Below the pieces are notes generated by a model. That model did not search any database, was not told where the DNA came from, and was given only the letters and a program-made list of their open reading frames with translations. From positions 101,226,411-101,290,410 of the forward strand of contig NC_134084.1 of NCBI RefSeq assembly GCF_000715075.1: DNA of 64,000 bases, in the 5' to 3' direction. Each line of letters opens with the position of its first letter. Positions within the stretch are counted from its first letter, which is position 1. The translations under genes were made by a program, and so were the position numbers. Below, piece after piece: positions 54,459 to 64,000 of this stretch. The DNA comes from Nicotiana tabacum. Taxonomy: Eukaryota; Streptophyta; Magnoliopsida; Solanales; Solanaceae.

Positions 54459-57081
54459 TTATGAAGCAGCCTGAACATGGGCTGGTGAAAATGGGAAGGG
54501 TTCTGGTTTAGCCAGAGTAAGCGTCGTGTTTGCGGCAGCGGCGGCAGAAGCAGCTGCGGCGGAGCTAGTGGCGGTGACCACGCGCTCACAAGATGGACAC
54601 ATAGTGAGAGTGGTGGCAGGAAGCTGCATGTAAAAAGGTTGGGAAGATTTTAAAGCTCTTAATTCTTGAAGCTCTTTCTGCAGCCTCTTATTCTCTTCTG
54701 TCAGTGTCTCACAGCACTTCTTTAAATACTCACAATCTACCTCTGTCTGCTTCAATTTTGTCCTGCCATTTTTTCAAATTTCAATACACAGACAATAATG
54801 TAAAAATTATCAATATTGTTTAATCAATGGTAGTAGGCTAGTTATCATTTTTATCAAACTACCGAATTAATTCTAAGTGAACTTGTTGTGTACATACTTT
54901 TTACATTGTCATATACAGAACTTAAAACTAACTAAATACAGTAACTTTTAATGCTATACTAATGCTTACCTTGCTCTTCTGTTTTGGAACCACACTTCCA
55001 CTTGTCTTGGACGAAGGTTTAACTGCTTTGCTAGAGCAAGCTTCTGTTTCTGCAATTACAGTTTTGTATTTTCCAAAACATCAAGAATAATACCAAGAAA
55101 ATGAATTTAAGAAAATAACATCTAACATATTGTATTAAATTATTAATACTGTATAGATGATTAACGTCATGATTTTAGGATTTAACATATATAAGCTGTA
55201 TAAATCAATATGTTATAGCGGACAACTAATTGCTTAATTATTCAGGTTACTTAATTCCATTTTTTTATTATCGTCTTGTAACTATATATATATATCTTTC
55301 CAATAACCTGATAGTATAAGCAGTGGCGGAGGTAGCATTTTAATTACGAATTTAATTGAGCCCATACCTTTCAATGCAGGGTATAAGTTTATGTGTAAAA
55401 ATTTATAGTAATAATTATAAGAAATATAGTAGATATAAACCTATAACTTTTAAAATATAATGGGTTCAAAGCTAAGAACCTTAAAAATTGAATCAATAAA
55501 ATTGAAATCCTTTATGAGTATAAGGATTCTTTGACTTACTGGATTGAGAGTGTTGTGTTCTTTGAAGCTTTCTTCAAGAAAAGCAGATTGTTCTTTTGTA
55601 AGTCTAAGCTTTTTTCTGGCTGAACCATCTTCTTCATCACTAGCTCTAGAAGAAGAATTACCCCATCTCTCTACATGATCTCCTTCACACTCTCTCTTCC
55701 CTAATAACTTATTTCCGTTTCTGTATATTGGAAAGTTCACTTGAAAAGTTGATATTGCACTGTTCGGAGATGACAGAGCCGCCCCTTCCTCAGTCTCCTC
55801 CGCCACTAACTGCCGCCGGTTCATGTCCAACACCTTTCCCGCCGGTCCAGGTTCACCAGCTACTGTTGAATAGTTCGTAATTAATATGGAGAAGTTGTTA
55901 ATCATAGAGTTTAACTTAAATATAATCAAAAAAATTACTAGATAATCAAGTTTTTTTTACCAATTGTTGCAGGTAATCTACTTGCACATATTTTTTGGAT
56001 TACGTGATAAAATAAAAATGACATTTGTTTCAAATAAGTCCCTACCCTTTTAAAATCATGTTCTATAAATAAGGAGGATGTTGACACTTCATATAGAGAA
56101 GAAGATCAGACAAAAATTACAACAACCAACTTTAAATAACTGTAAATAACATTCTTGCTGTATCTCCAGAATTTAAGTGTTCTACATGCCTCAAGCTCTT
56201 TTTTCAATATTTTCCTTTTCTGTCAATTTTCTAACAAAAACAGGCACAATATATCGATCAACAAACCTTAAGGAGAACATCAAAAATTATGTTTGATCTT
56301 ATAAGGGATCACACAAGTGACGTGCTATAACCACAAATCTTCTCTAAACCCTAGAAGCAATAAGATTTACTTAAAAGAACAAACAAAGATGGTACATTTG
56401 ATGTTTTGAAAAACCTTACAAATACAAGTATATATATATAACACAGTAACACCCATCACCAATTATAATAATTCCGACTACAAAGTATATATGCAAATTT
56501 AAAATACAAAGAAAAATTCAATATATAATATATTACATAAAGAATGAAATCTACCTATCTACACAATGTAATTTTCGAGCAAAGGCAGTGACACCCACCG
56601 TAGAAAGGGTAGCTCCACCACGGCCCATCACATACCCCCACGTGACACAACCACCCACATAATCCATATGGCAGAATCTTTTGTAGAAAACTTATAGTAT
56701 ATCCTAAAGCTCAAGTAGGAACAAAGAAAAAAACAAACAAGAAGAAAGAAAAATCATGAGAATTTACTCACTGTTTTCAGTGAGCCAAGGGAAGTGAAGC
56801 TGTGAAGATATGTCCCTAGAAACTGGAGAAAAAGGCAAGAGATCAAGCTGAAGCATTGGATCTGATGACCCTTTACTTACGTGACCTTCCTTTAAATCCT
56901 GGCTCCGCCTCTGCTTATTTTTTCTGCTTTTATCTTCACTGCACTTTCTTAAACCCATGCAGAACCCTAAATCTTTGCTGCTATCCATCAGCTTCTCATG
57001 TAAAGAAGAAGAAGATGATGACTTTTCAAGAAACAAAAATGATTTTGGGGTATCCCCTCCTAAGCTCAAAGCTAACTCCAT
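54459..57081 (-). CDS. Class II HD-Zip transcription factor (HAT22/HAT9-like)
   Basis: Exons on the minus strand: 57081-56772, 55862-55540, 55049-54970, 54762-54459 (1017 bp, 338 codons). The nuclear DNA-binding protein opens with MELALSLGG, an LxLxL repressor-type (EAR) motif at residues 3-7. The homeodomain spans about 184-240: [17 protein letters not shown], then [10 protein letters not shown] with the DNA-contacting Asn at 234. The leucine zipper follows directly, with leucines at 251, 258, 265 and 272. The redox-type CPSCE motif at 293-297 defines class II. An Ala-rich stretch (305-315) and a Pro/Phe-rich tail end the protein. Exon phases join cleanly and reading is uninterrupted. Known relatives repress genes in shade and auxin responses; that role is inferred for this gene. 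Confidence 0.93.
55322..55495. repeat. Dispersed-repeat insertion in HD-Zip intron 2
   Basis: Sequence from CAGTGGCGGAGGTAGC through TAATGGGTTCAAAGCTAAG resembles a widely dispersed plant insertion beginning with GGCGGAG and ending with GGGTTCAA-type blocks. Its right limit lies within about 45 bp of the exon 2 donor. Limits and family are not certain. Confidence 0.4.
55857..55865 (-). other. NAGNAG tandem acceptor at HD-Zip exon 2
   Basis: The acceptor reads CAGTAG. Using the first AG gives codons ATA GCT GGT (Ile-Ala-Gly); using the second gives ACT GGT (Thr-Gly). Both keep the frame and differ by one residue. The annotation uses the upstream site. Confidence 0.6.
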
Positions 57082-57348
57082 GGATGAAACAGAAAAGGAA
57101 CTTTTGGATATGGGAAATGGGAATTTAGTTTTGAGTTAAAAGAAGGGAGAAGAAGAAAAGGAGGAGCTGAGGGTCAATTTAAAAGAAGGGGTTGTCCAAT
57201 CCTACAAGTTGTACTTACCACACAGTGAAAGATAACAGGGAATTAAATCTCAAAAGGCTCTTTAATTAAATTCTTTTTTATTTTTTCATTTTATCAGTTT
57301 GATTTGCGGAAAAGTAAAAATTGACTGGCAGATACTCGTAGAGAAGCG

Positions 57349-57354
57349 CACGTG
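57349..57354. promoter_or_regulatory. G-box upstream of the HD-Zip gene
   Basis: CACGTG about 270 bp upstream of the minus-strand start codon, next to a TATATTTATA stretch (57360-57371). G-boxes bind bHLH/bZIP factors; several class II HD-Zip genes are known targets of PIF factors through such sites. Whether this site is used is inference. Confidence 0.4.
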
Positions 57355-57424
57355 AATTGATATAAATATACAACGGTTATACTTACCAAACCGTTGTATA
57401 AATCATACCAGCATATTATGCTAA

Positions 57425-57885
57425 GGGGTCGTTTGGTAGGGTGTATAAGAATAGTGCGGAATAATATGTATTAGTAATGCATGTATTAGTAATGTATGTA
57501 TTAGTTATGCATGTATTAGTAATGCATGTATTAGTTATGCAAATATTATTTCTTATCTATTGTTTGCTGTGGTGTATTAAAATTATAATGCATTGCATAA
57601 TTTTTAAAAAAAATAGTTGCTTATAAAAATGTCCTCCATATTCTCTAGCTTTAAAGAAGGACAATTTTCTCTTTAACCATGCTAATGCATGCATTAAAGC
57701 CTTGGTATTACTAATGTCATAGTTTTCTATGCATTACTTATGCATATGATAATGCCAAGTATGATGTATAACTAATACAAGTATTAGCTATACATAAGTT
57801 GAAAAAAGGTACAAAACAAGGTATTAGTAATGCATAGAGCTAATACTTGCATTATTTTTTCTAATACCTCCTACCAAATGACCCC
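57425..57885. mobile_element. Tourist-like MITE upstream of the HD-Zip gene
   Basis: The ends are GGGGTCGTTTGGTAGG and (complement of the right end) GGGGTCATTTGGTAGGAGG. The left flank is TAA and the right AAA, a decayed 3-bp duplication. Length 461 bp. It contains tandem TGTATTAGTAATGCA blocks (about 57467-57540) and their inverted counterparts at 57750-57860. It begins about 340 bp upstream of the start codon. Confidence 0.8.
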
Positions 57886-58488
57886 AAAGTGATTTTATGA
57901 GGTGATAATTATTTACCCTAAAACATACAGTTGAATCTAGATAAGCGAATTAATTTGATCATGAAATAATGAAGTAATTAAAGAAATGTATAATAGTTAG
58001 CCTTGAAATGAGGACAAAATAGCAAAAATAGTAATTTCGGGAGCAGGGCTTCCAGGCACAACAGTAATGAAATCAAGGAGTAGAAAGATAAAATTGTATA
58101 AAGCTTTGAATCGGTTATAGCATAAGTTTACAAGTAAATTCGTGTCTTTTACAATGACAACAAAGCTCAATATTTATAGCTACGCGTAGGAAACAAGGTC
58201 CTAGGACCGTGTCATTCTTTAATGTCAATTATGAGAGTCATTGATGAATGCAACGGTGAGCATAAATAACAAATTCTCTGTAACGGGCGGCGTACTAAAT
58301 GTTGTGGAATATTCTTCATTAAATGCTACCGATCGGAGGGTATTTGTTACATCTTACGGGTGTCATTCTTTCCGGTGACATACGAGATAATTGCCTTTGG
58401 TTCTAACTGTCCCCCGTCTTAAGTTCCATGTGTCACTCTCTTAAGCAACCACTTAGCATAGCGTATTTTACCGTATAAAATAATATAA
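57886..58488. other. Intergenic sequence
   Basis: No gene or clear element boundary recognised. Confidence 0.4.
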
Positions 58489-58772
58489 CTCTATCTGTTT
58501 TAATTTTTGTGAACTTGTTTAATAGAGTACGTATTTTAGGAAGAACTTAAAGATTTTTAAAGGTTGCAGTCTTAAATATGTCATAATATTTATATGGATG
58601 AATACTTTTAGAACTTATGGTTTGAAACATGTCATAATGCAATAAAAGCTTATTATTAAGATTTAAGAGTAAAATAGGAAGTTCAAATCAAAGTATTTTT
58701 AAATTAAAAAGTGTGCCATTATTTTTTAAACCGACTAAAAAAAATAGATTCACATAATTAAAACGGAGGGAG
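58489..58772. mobile_element. Stowaway-type MITE used as a LINE target
   Basis: The left end is CTCTATCTGTTTTAATTTTT; the complement of the right end is CTCCCTCCGTTTTAATTATG. The right flank is TA. Length 284 bp. Its last bases are part of the target duplication of the L1 LINE that follows. Confidence 0.75.
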
Positions 58773-58825
58773 TACTTTTCCATAGGGCTGTCTTACCCAG
58801 ATTTTTCTCTCATACTTGCCTGGCG

Positions 58826-60560
58826 ATGCTCCCAAAAGTTGATTCTCCCAAAAGCTTCTCAGATATTAGACCAATTAGCTTTTGTAATGTTACTAGAAAG
58901 ATCATAGCCAAGGTTATCAATGCTAGACTTAGCTCCCTCTTGCCTAAAATCATCTCTACTAACCAAAGTGGCTTTGTGAAAGGTAGAGCCATCACTGAAA
59001 ACATTCTTCTGGCTCAGGAAATTATTTTTGATATTAGGAAACCTAAGAGAGGTGGCAATGTTATTATTAAACTTGACATGACTAAAGCATATCATAGAGT
59101 CTCCTGGCCATATCTATGTTTCATGTTAAGACATTTGAGTTTTGTTGAGGAATGGATTAATCTTATACATAGGTTCATTTCTAATAATTGATACTCTCTG
59201 CTAGTCAATGGTAGCAGGCATGGCTTTTTTAAATCCAGCAGAGGTCTTAGACAAGGTGATCCTCTTTCTCCCTCCCTTTTTGTCCTCAGTGCTGAATTAC
59301 TGTCTCAAATGCTTAATGCTCTCCAAAACAATAAGAGATTCCATGGTTTCTACATGAAGAGACAAGGCCCTCAAGTCAACCATCCGGCCTTTGCTGATGA
59401 TACTATCCTATTCACTAGTGGTGAAAAGCACTCCCTCCAACTTATACTAAATATCTTGAATACGTATGAAACTGTTTCTGGCCAATTGATAAACAAGAAC
59501 AAAAACTGCTACTCTATGGCTGAGAATACCCCTTAGAGCACTATCAGAAGAATGGGAAGGATTCTTGGTATGAGGTTTGATAAACTTCCCATGAGGTACC
59601 TAGGCTGCCCTATCTACTATGGGAGAAAAAATATCTCTATCTTTGCGGATATGGTTACCAAAACCATCAACAGGGTTAGAGGTTGGCATATAAATTTTTT
59701 ATCTAGGGGGCATGGCTGTCCTCATTAGACATGTTTTCCTAGCCATCAATACTCACACGCTGGCAGTTGTTCATCCTCCTAAAGGGTCACTAAATATGAT
59801 TGAGAAGTTTATAGCCAGATTTTTCTGGTCTGGCCAAGAAGAGAGGGGAAGGTACCACTGGGTCTCCTGGTCTAATTTGTGTTACCCTTATGAAGAGGGG
59901 GGGGGGGGGATTTCAAAAGACTTGAAGATATTAATCAGGCTTTCAAGACTAAGCAATGGTAGAACCTGAGAGCCAACAATTCCCTATGGTCTCAATTCAT
60001 GAAAGCCAAATACTTTGGCAATGAGCATCCAGTCAACCTTCAGTGGAGGAATGGGCAATTGCATAGTTGGAAGGCCATATGTAAGTTTAAGAGGGAATTG
60101 GAGCCCTGCATCCAATGGAAGTTGAAAAAAGGGAATATCAGTTTTTGGTTTGACAACTGGTCCAAGCTTCGTCCTATACACAATAGAATGAGAGGAGCTG
60201 TTATACAGGATAATATCAAGGTCAATGAAGTTCTAAATGATGGTCTATGAGATTGGTCCACTTTAAACATCCAGCCTCCTGATAATGTGAAAGAACATAT
60301 TTCAGCTCTTCAAATTAATCTTCTTCTTAAAGAAAATGACATCCCAATATGGAATGAAACTCAAGATGGAAAGTTCTCCATAGCCTCTGCCTAGAAGAAA
60401 CTAAGACAAAGGAAACAGTTCTCCCAATTTGATAGTATGATCTGGCACAAAAATGTGCCTTTTAAAATGGCTTGCATTACGTGGAGAACTGTCCATGATA
60501 GAATTGCCATTGATGATAGAATTAAAAAATTTAGCACTGATATTATTTCCAAGTGTTGTT
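58826..60560 (+). pseudogene. L1 reverse transcriptase and zf-RVT region
   Basis: The RT runs from SFSDIRPISFCNVTRKIIAK through LDMTKAYHRVSW (motif A, where the second Asp of the usual KAYDRVSW reads His), SRGLRQGDPLSPSLFVL and HPAFADDTILFTS (catalytic FADD intact). Stops occur at 59189, 59534 and 59967, with frame changes around 59650-59760 and at the poly-G run. The 59999-60560 part reads YFGNEHPVNLQWRNGQLHSW, then WHKNVPFKMACITWRTVHDR and KCCFC, the zinc-finger-like domain found before RNase H in plant L1 elements. It is cut by the inserted L1 tail just after KCCFC. Confidence 0.85.
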
Positions 60561-60569
60561 TTTGTACAT

Positions 60570-60916
60570 GTTTAAATACATGACTGCCATCATAGTAACA
60601 GTCATGTATGGGATATGGAAAGCAAAAAATGAAGCTTTATGGAACAAAAAAGTGCCAATACCAGGAAAGATGTGGTAGAGTATCAAAGAGGATAGCAAGC
60701 ACAGAATTCAACTGATTGGTGACAATAGGAAAAATAGCAAAGAAAAGGAATGGATAAACCTCTTGTATAGATAGTATACTATAGAGCAAAGCTACCTAGG
60801 AGGGGTGCATAGAAGTAAGCTAGAGTAGAATAGCTTATAGTTCTAGTTGGTTACAAATTATAAATATTCTTGTCATGTGGAGATCAATAAAAATTTCTTT
60901 CACCCCAAAAAAAAAA
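60570..60916 (+). mobile_element. Second L1 LINE tail nested in the first
   Basis: A C-terminal LINE peptide (KYMTAIIVTVMYGIWKAKNE, then WNKKVPIPGKMW, a stop, and NRKNSKEKEWINLLYR) is followed by a 3' UTR and a run of 10 A at 60907-60916. It separates KCCFC from the sequence that continues the host LINE (TGCAACCTGCAGAAGAG). A clear target duplication was not found, so the left limit is approximate. Confidence 0.6.
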
Positions 60917-61331
60917 TGCAACCTGCAGAAGAGTATGTTCAATATTTGTTCATCAGTGGACAATATGCGCAACACATATGAGGCTACTATGCTGGCAAGA
61001 TTGGCATTGTATGCAGGGGAATATCACTTAGAAACTTGCTTGTAAATTACTGGAATCCTAATACTTCTAACTCTGTCGCTGCCTATATTTGTAGGATACT
61101 TCCACCTATAGTAATATGGGAGTTATGGAGGTCAAGATGCAGCTCTAAATATGAAATGGAGAGACCAGTAGTTGCAAGATCTATCTCACTGATCAACTTC
61201 AATATTATACAAATTGTCACAACTCAATTCAGAAAATTGGATCTCAACTATACATGGGAGAACCCGTGGAGAGTTTGGGAACTACCTTTAATGGAAACTA
61301 ATACCTCTGTGGTGAAATGGATTAAACTATT

Positions 61332-61898
61332 TTGTTCGTGAAACTTAACAGTGATGGTTCATGTAGAAATGGTGAATATGGAGGAGGAGGAGGTGTAGTG
61401 AGGGACAATCTGGGAAAATTTATAATGTCCTACTCCATTCCGTTGGGGCAAGGTACAAGCAATTGGGCTGAGACATGTAATTTCTTGTTTGGGATCAAGT
61501 GGTGTATAGAAAAAAGGTTCAACTTAATCCTTGGTGAAACTGATTCAATGTTACTACAAAATTGCATCTCTGGCAATTGGACCATTCTGTGGAGAATCAA
61601 AGAAACAGTCCAAGATATTAAAAAACTCAAAAATAGACAAGGCATCTTCACTAATCACTGTTTTAGAGAGGCCAACCAAGTCGCAGATAGAATGGCCTCT
61701 CTAAGACAGAGTCAGGAAAACCAGTACATATGTACAAATTTTTGCTCTTTACCTAGTCAGATTAAAGGACTTTTGAACACAGAAAGATGGCAAATGCCTT
61801 CATTTCGAGTCAAGAAGAGGAGACCAAGCATGCTCATGTTCGAGCCACCTTGTACTCACAGCTTTATTGCCACTTTACTTTGGGGTCAACGAGTTTGA
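61332..61898 (+). pseudogene. RNase H domain of the L1 LINE
   Basis: FVKLNSDGSCRNGEYGGGGG carries the first catalytic Asp; WAETCNFLFGIKW the Glu; LGETDSMLL the next Asp; and the last block REANQVADRMASL ends in the usual A-D-x-x-A form. This uninterrupted frame of 188 codons would degrade the RNA of RNA-DNA hybrids, but it is separated from the broken RT and has no start of its own. The preceding frame (61036-61341) holds the connecting region. Confidence 0.85.
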
Positions 61899-62069
61899 TC
61901 ATAGCTAGGGAACTGTTATGTTTATATATCTTGAAACCTGCTAGTACAGGCTCCAAAATGTATACGAGGGTAAGGTCTAGTCCCCCTTCGACAACTTCTT
62001 TTTGCACACAGTGACAATAAAATTGTGACTCGTGTTTGAAGTAAAAAAAAAAAAAAAGGAGGAGTACTT

Positions 62070-62600
62070 CATTGACCATAGTTACATGAGAAAATTATAT
62101 ATGCAAACATATGATATGCTTCTGTCAGTTCGGTATACCTACTCGACACCAGCAAGTTTTCACCTTAAACTATATACAAAAAAGTGTACAATATCTGTAT
62201 ATAAATAACTTAAACCGTTCTCATTTTTGCTGCGTGCTCGGAGTTCTAAGCTGTTGAGGCGATTAGTTATGGTTTAAGATTGTGCGTGGTTAAGCTAAGT
62301 GAGTGAGTTAATTTGATCAATTCACTTATGAATAAGTTGACGCTTGACAATATTCATTCAATGCGATCAGTTTATTAGATGCCGATCATGGCCCTCTAAT
62401 CTAGCCGTCACAACTTTCGCCTCTAAATATTAAATTAAATGCAAGCCATTTACACGTTTAATTTACTTCACCATATCTGTATAAACTCTTTGCATGTATA
62501 TCTAAAGGATGTTATCTAAATCTATGAACGGTGCATTGTTATTTTTGAAAATCAGAACAATACAATTAATGAAATGTTTAATTTTGATATTTTATAGATT
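62070..62600. other. Intergenic sequence
   Basis: No gene or repeat boundary recognised. Confidence 0.45.
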
Positions 62601-63244
62601 TGTATATGGGTAAACTCGGGGTTAGCACACACCCCGAGTTCTAGGTGAGACAAATGAAGTAAGTAGTATAAATATATGAGATAGAGACCGAATCTGAGAT
62701 CTCTTCGAATCGAGGATGAAATGGGGTACTCGCCGCCGGGCCTGACGGTACAACACCCCCGGACCCGGAACGAGCTCCAGACCTCGGAAAGCATTACAAA
62801 CAGTTGCATACGACTAACAGAGGGCCGTGATATCCACGCCTAATCGGATATCACAACGCATATCTCGTCCGATGTCGGTAGCGTATCAATAATTAGCATA
62901 CAAAGAGGATTTTTTTTACCTTTTTGGAATTATACTCGGGGTAGAACTCCCTTACTATATAAAGGGGAAGATTTTCATTCAATAATGACATTGTAACACA
63001 CATACCAAGGCAATACAAAATTATTTCTCCGCTTTCCAGCTATTGAAAAGTCTACTTTATTTTTGTTCTCTGTTCTTGATTGGCATCAAACCCAAGACTC
63101 AATCGAGGGCAGAAATTATATTGTCCAATCCAGGATCAAGGCAGGCCATAACATTATGACTGATTTGATTATTTGTGTTGAATCAATCTATATATTCTTA
63201 AAACTGCGTATAAATTCAATTGTTATCCATTTTAAGGGTAAGCG
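62601..63244 (+). mobile_element. Solo LTR with 5-bp duplication AGATT
   Basis: Begins TGTATATGGGTAAACTCGGG and ends TTTTAAGGGTAAGCG; AGATT flanks it at 62596-62600 and 63245-63249. The expected terminal CA reads CG, so the end has mutated. A TATA box (TATATAAA) lies at 62956-62963 with a leader-like stretch after it. A palindrome (ACTCGGGG...CCCCGAGTT) lies close to the 5' end. Orientation is plus by the TATA box. The family is probably gypsy, by style only. Confidence 0.7.
62956..62963 (+). promoter_or_regulatory. TATA box of the solo LTR
   Basis: TATATAAA in ACTATATAAAGGGG, 355 bp into the LTR. Confidence 0.5.
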
Positions 63245-63482
63245 AGATTCATTATATTATCGTTTGACACACACCACAATAAGATGTACTCGCATCAAAA
63301 TTATATTGGGCTGTGCATGTCCAACTCTCTCACACACATATATATATTTGAGGAGGTTCGATCTCTTTCATGTAATCACTTATTGAATCTTATTATATAT
63401 ATAAGGTAGGGGTCAATGTGGAACTTCCACCACCACAAGATAGTTTTAATACAAAAAGAATGTGTGATTTTGATGAAGTTTA

Positions 63483-64000
63483 TGTTGGAATATATACCAC
63501 AGCGGAAGCAATAGCAGAATCTTATTCACGTGTAATCTAAACAACTAGCACGTATGGAGATTTTAGGGTTACCTCTTGAAGCGTAAACACAACAAATCTA
63601 TGTCGTTCTCCAGTTCCTCAATTAATACCACACACCAGCAGATTTCCATAGTCTTCTACTGTGTTACCCAAACAATAACCGAAAAGAGAGAATTTTGGGT
63701 GGGCAAAATTCTAGTAGAAACCGCAGTCCGAATCATACCCCAAACGTCCAACCCTTATATCCATATATATATAGCTGCGTTTTTAGGTCAAAACCGTTTT
63801 CAAAACCTGTTAGGTTTCCTTCTCTCACTAAGGGACGGTTTCCATGTTTTCTTTCCCACTAAGTAACAGTTTCCACTATTTTCTATTATTTAGGCACAGT
63901 AGGGACCACAGAATTTAATTAACAAGGCTTCCTATTATGATATTAATTTCGAAATTCTGAAACTAATTTCCATCATAATAAATTACGAATTATTCCACTA
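63483..64000 (+). mobile_element. Possible LTR start running off the window
   Basis: TGTTGGAATATATACCACAG has the look of an LTR 5' end and of a repeated Solanaceae sequence. No TSD, opposite end or coding sequence is visible because the window ends. The 96-codon ORF at 63576-63866 has no recognisable motif. Confidence 0.3.

Larger units (their letters stand above)
58778..62057 (+). mobile_element. 5'-truncated L1 LINE with poly-A tail
   Basis: The target duplication is GGAGGGAGTACTT (58765-58777) against GGAGGAGTACTT (62058-62069), one base apart. The 3' end is a run of 15 A. The coding region starts inside the reverse transcriptase, so ORF1, the endonuclease and the RT start are missing, the usual outcome of incomplete reverse transcription. 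RT, zinc-finger-like (zf-RVT) and RNase H parts follow in order, broken by stops, a G12-13 run near 59898 and a second L1 tail at about 60570-60916. Confidence 0.9.

Noticed and set aside
63576..63866. 96-codon ORF near the window end
   Set aside because: No recognisable motif; falls in a probable LTR.

Overview
The window looks like nuclear DNA of a dicot plant, most likely a Solanaceae species close to tobacco (Nicotiana). This is inferred from several signs: AT-rich intergenic DNA, GT-AG introns, an abundance of Stowaway, Tourist, hAT and Mutator-type elements, and an RTE LINE whose 3' tail also occurs as a short antisense SINE-like copy. No database search was possible. Two apparently intact host genes are present. 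One is a five-exon TRICHOME BIREFRINGENCE-type polysaccharide O-acetyltransferase gene on + (20981-23875, 658 codons). The other is a four-exon class II HD-Zip transcription factor gene on - (54459-57081, 338 codons). Everything else recognisable is transposon-derived or featureless intergenic sequence.

Layout. 1-15.6 kb is a retrotransposon pile: the 3' end and 3' LTR of a Ty3/gypsy element (1-2741), a long minus-oriented gypsy LTR (2742-6950), and a decayed Tat-like Ty3/gypsy body (6951 to about 15560) with gag, protease, RT, archaeal-type RNase H, integrase and an intron-bearing antisense ORF. 15.6-20.5 kb is intergenic with MITEs. 20.9-23.9 kb holds the TBR-like gene, which has a 91-bp SINE/LINE-tail insertion in intron 1. 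24.9-28 kb carries a candidate Helitron and hAT MITEs.

28417-37554 is a three-level nest. A Mutator-like element with a perfect 9-bp target duplication carries an RTE LINE inserted in its right terminal inverted repeat, and a 2.6-kb solo LTR with perfect 5-bp duplications sits inside the LINE. 40685-42046 is a second Mutator-like element (9-bp duplication, arms of about 350 bp) carrying a two-exon GRF-type zinc-finger gene with a frameshift. 42472-44197 is a Tourist-like MITE split by another Mutator-like element. 45-46 kb is a hAT-like element with an internal C-rich tandem array. 46660-50790 is a 4.1-kb solo LTR.

51-53 kb has small MITEs, a mini-Helitron and a 69-bp duplication. 54.4-57.1 kb is the HD-Zip II gene, with a G-box and a Tourist-like MITE upstream. 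58.5-62.1 kb is a Stowaway MITE whose end was the target of a 5'-truncated L1 LINE, itself interrupted by a second L1 tail. 62601-63244 is a solo LTR, and a further LTR may begin at 63483.

The two host genes are not linked in function in any way the sequence shows. One modifies wall polysaccharides in the Golgi; the other is a nuclear repressor-type regulator. The rest of the window is best read as an insertion history, which target-site duplications and nesting order resolve in several places.
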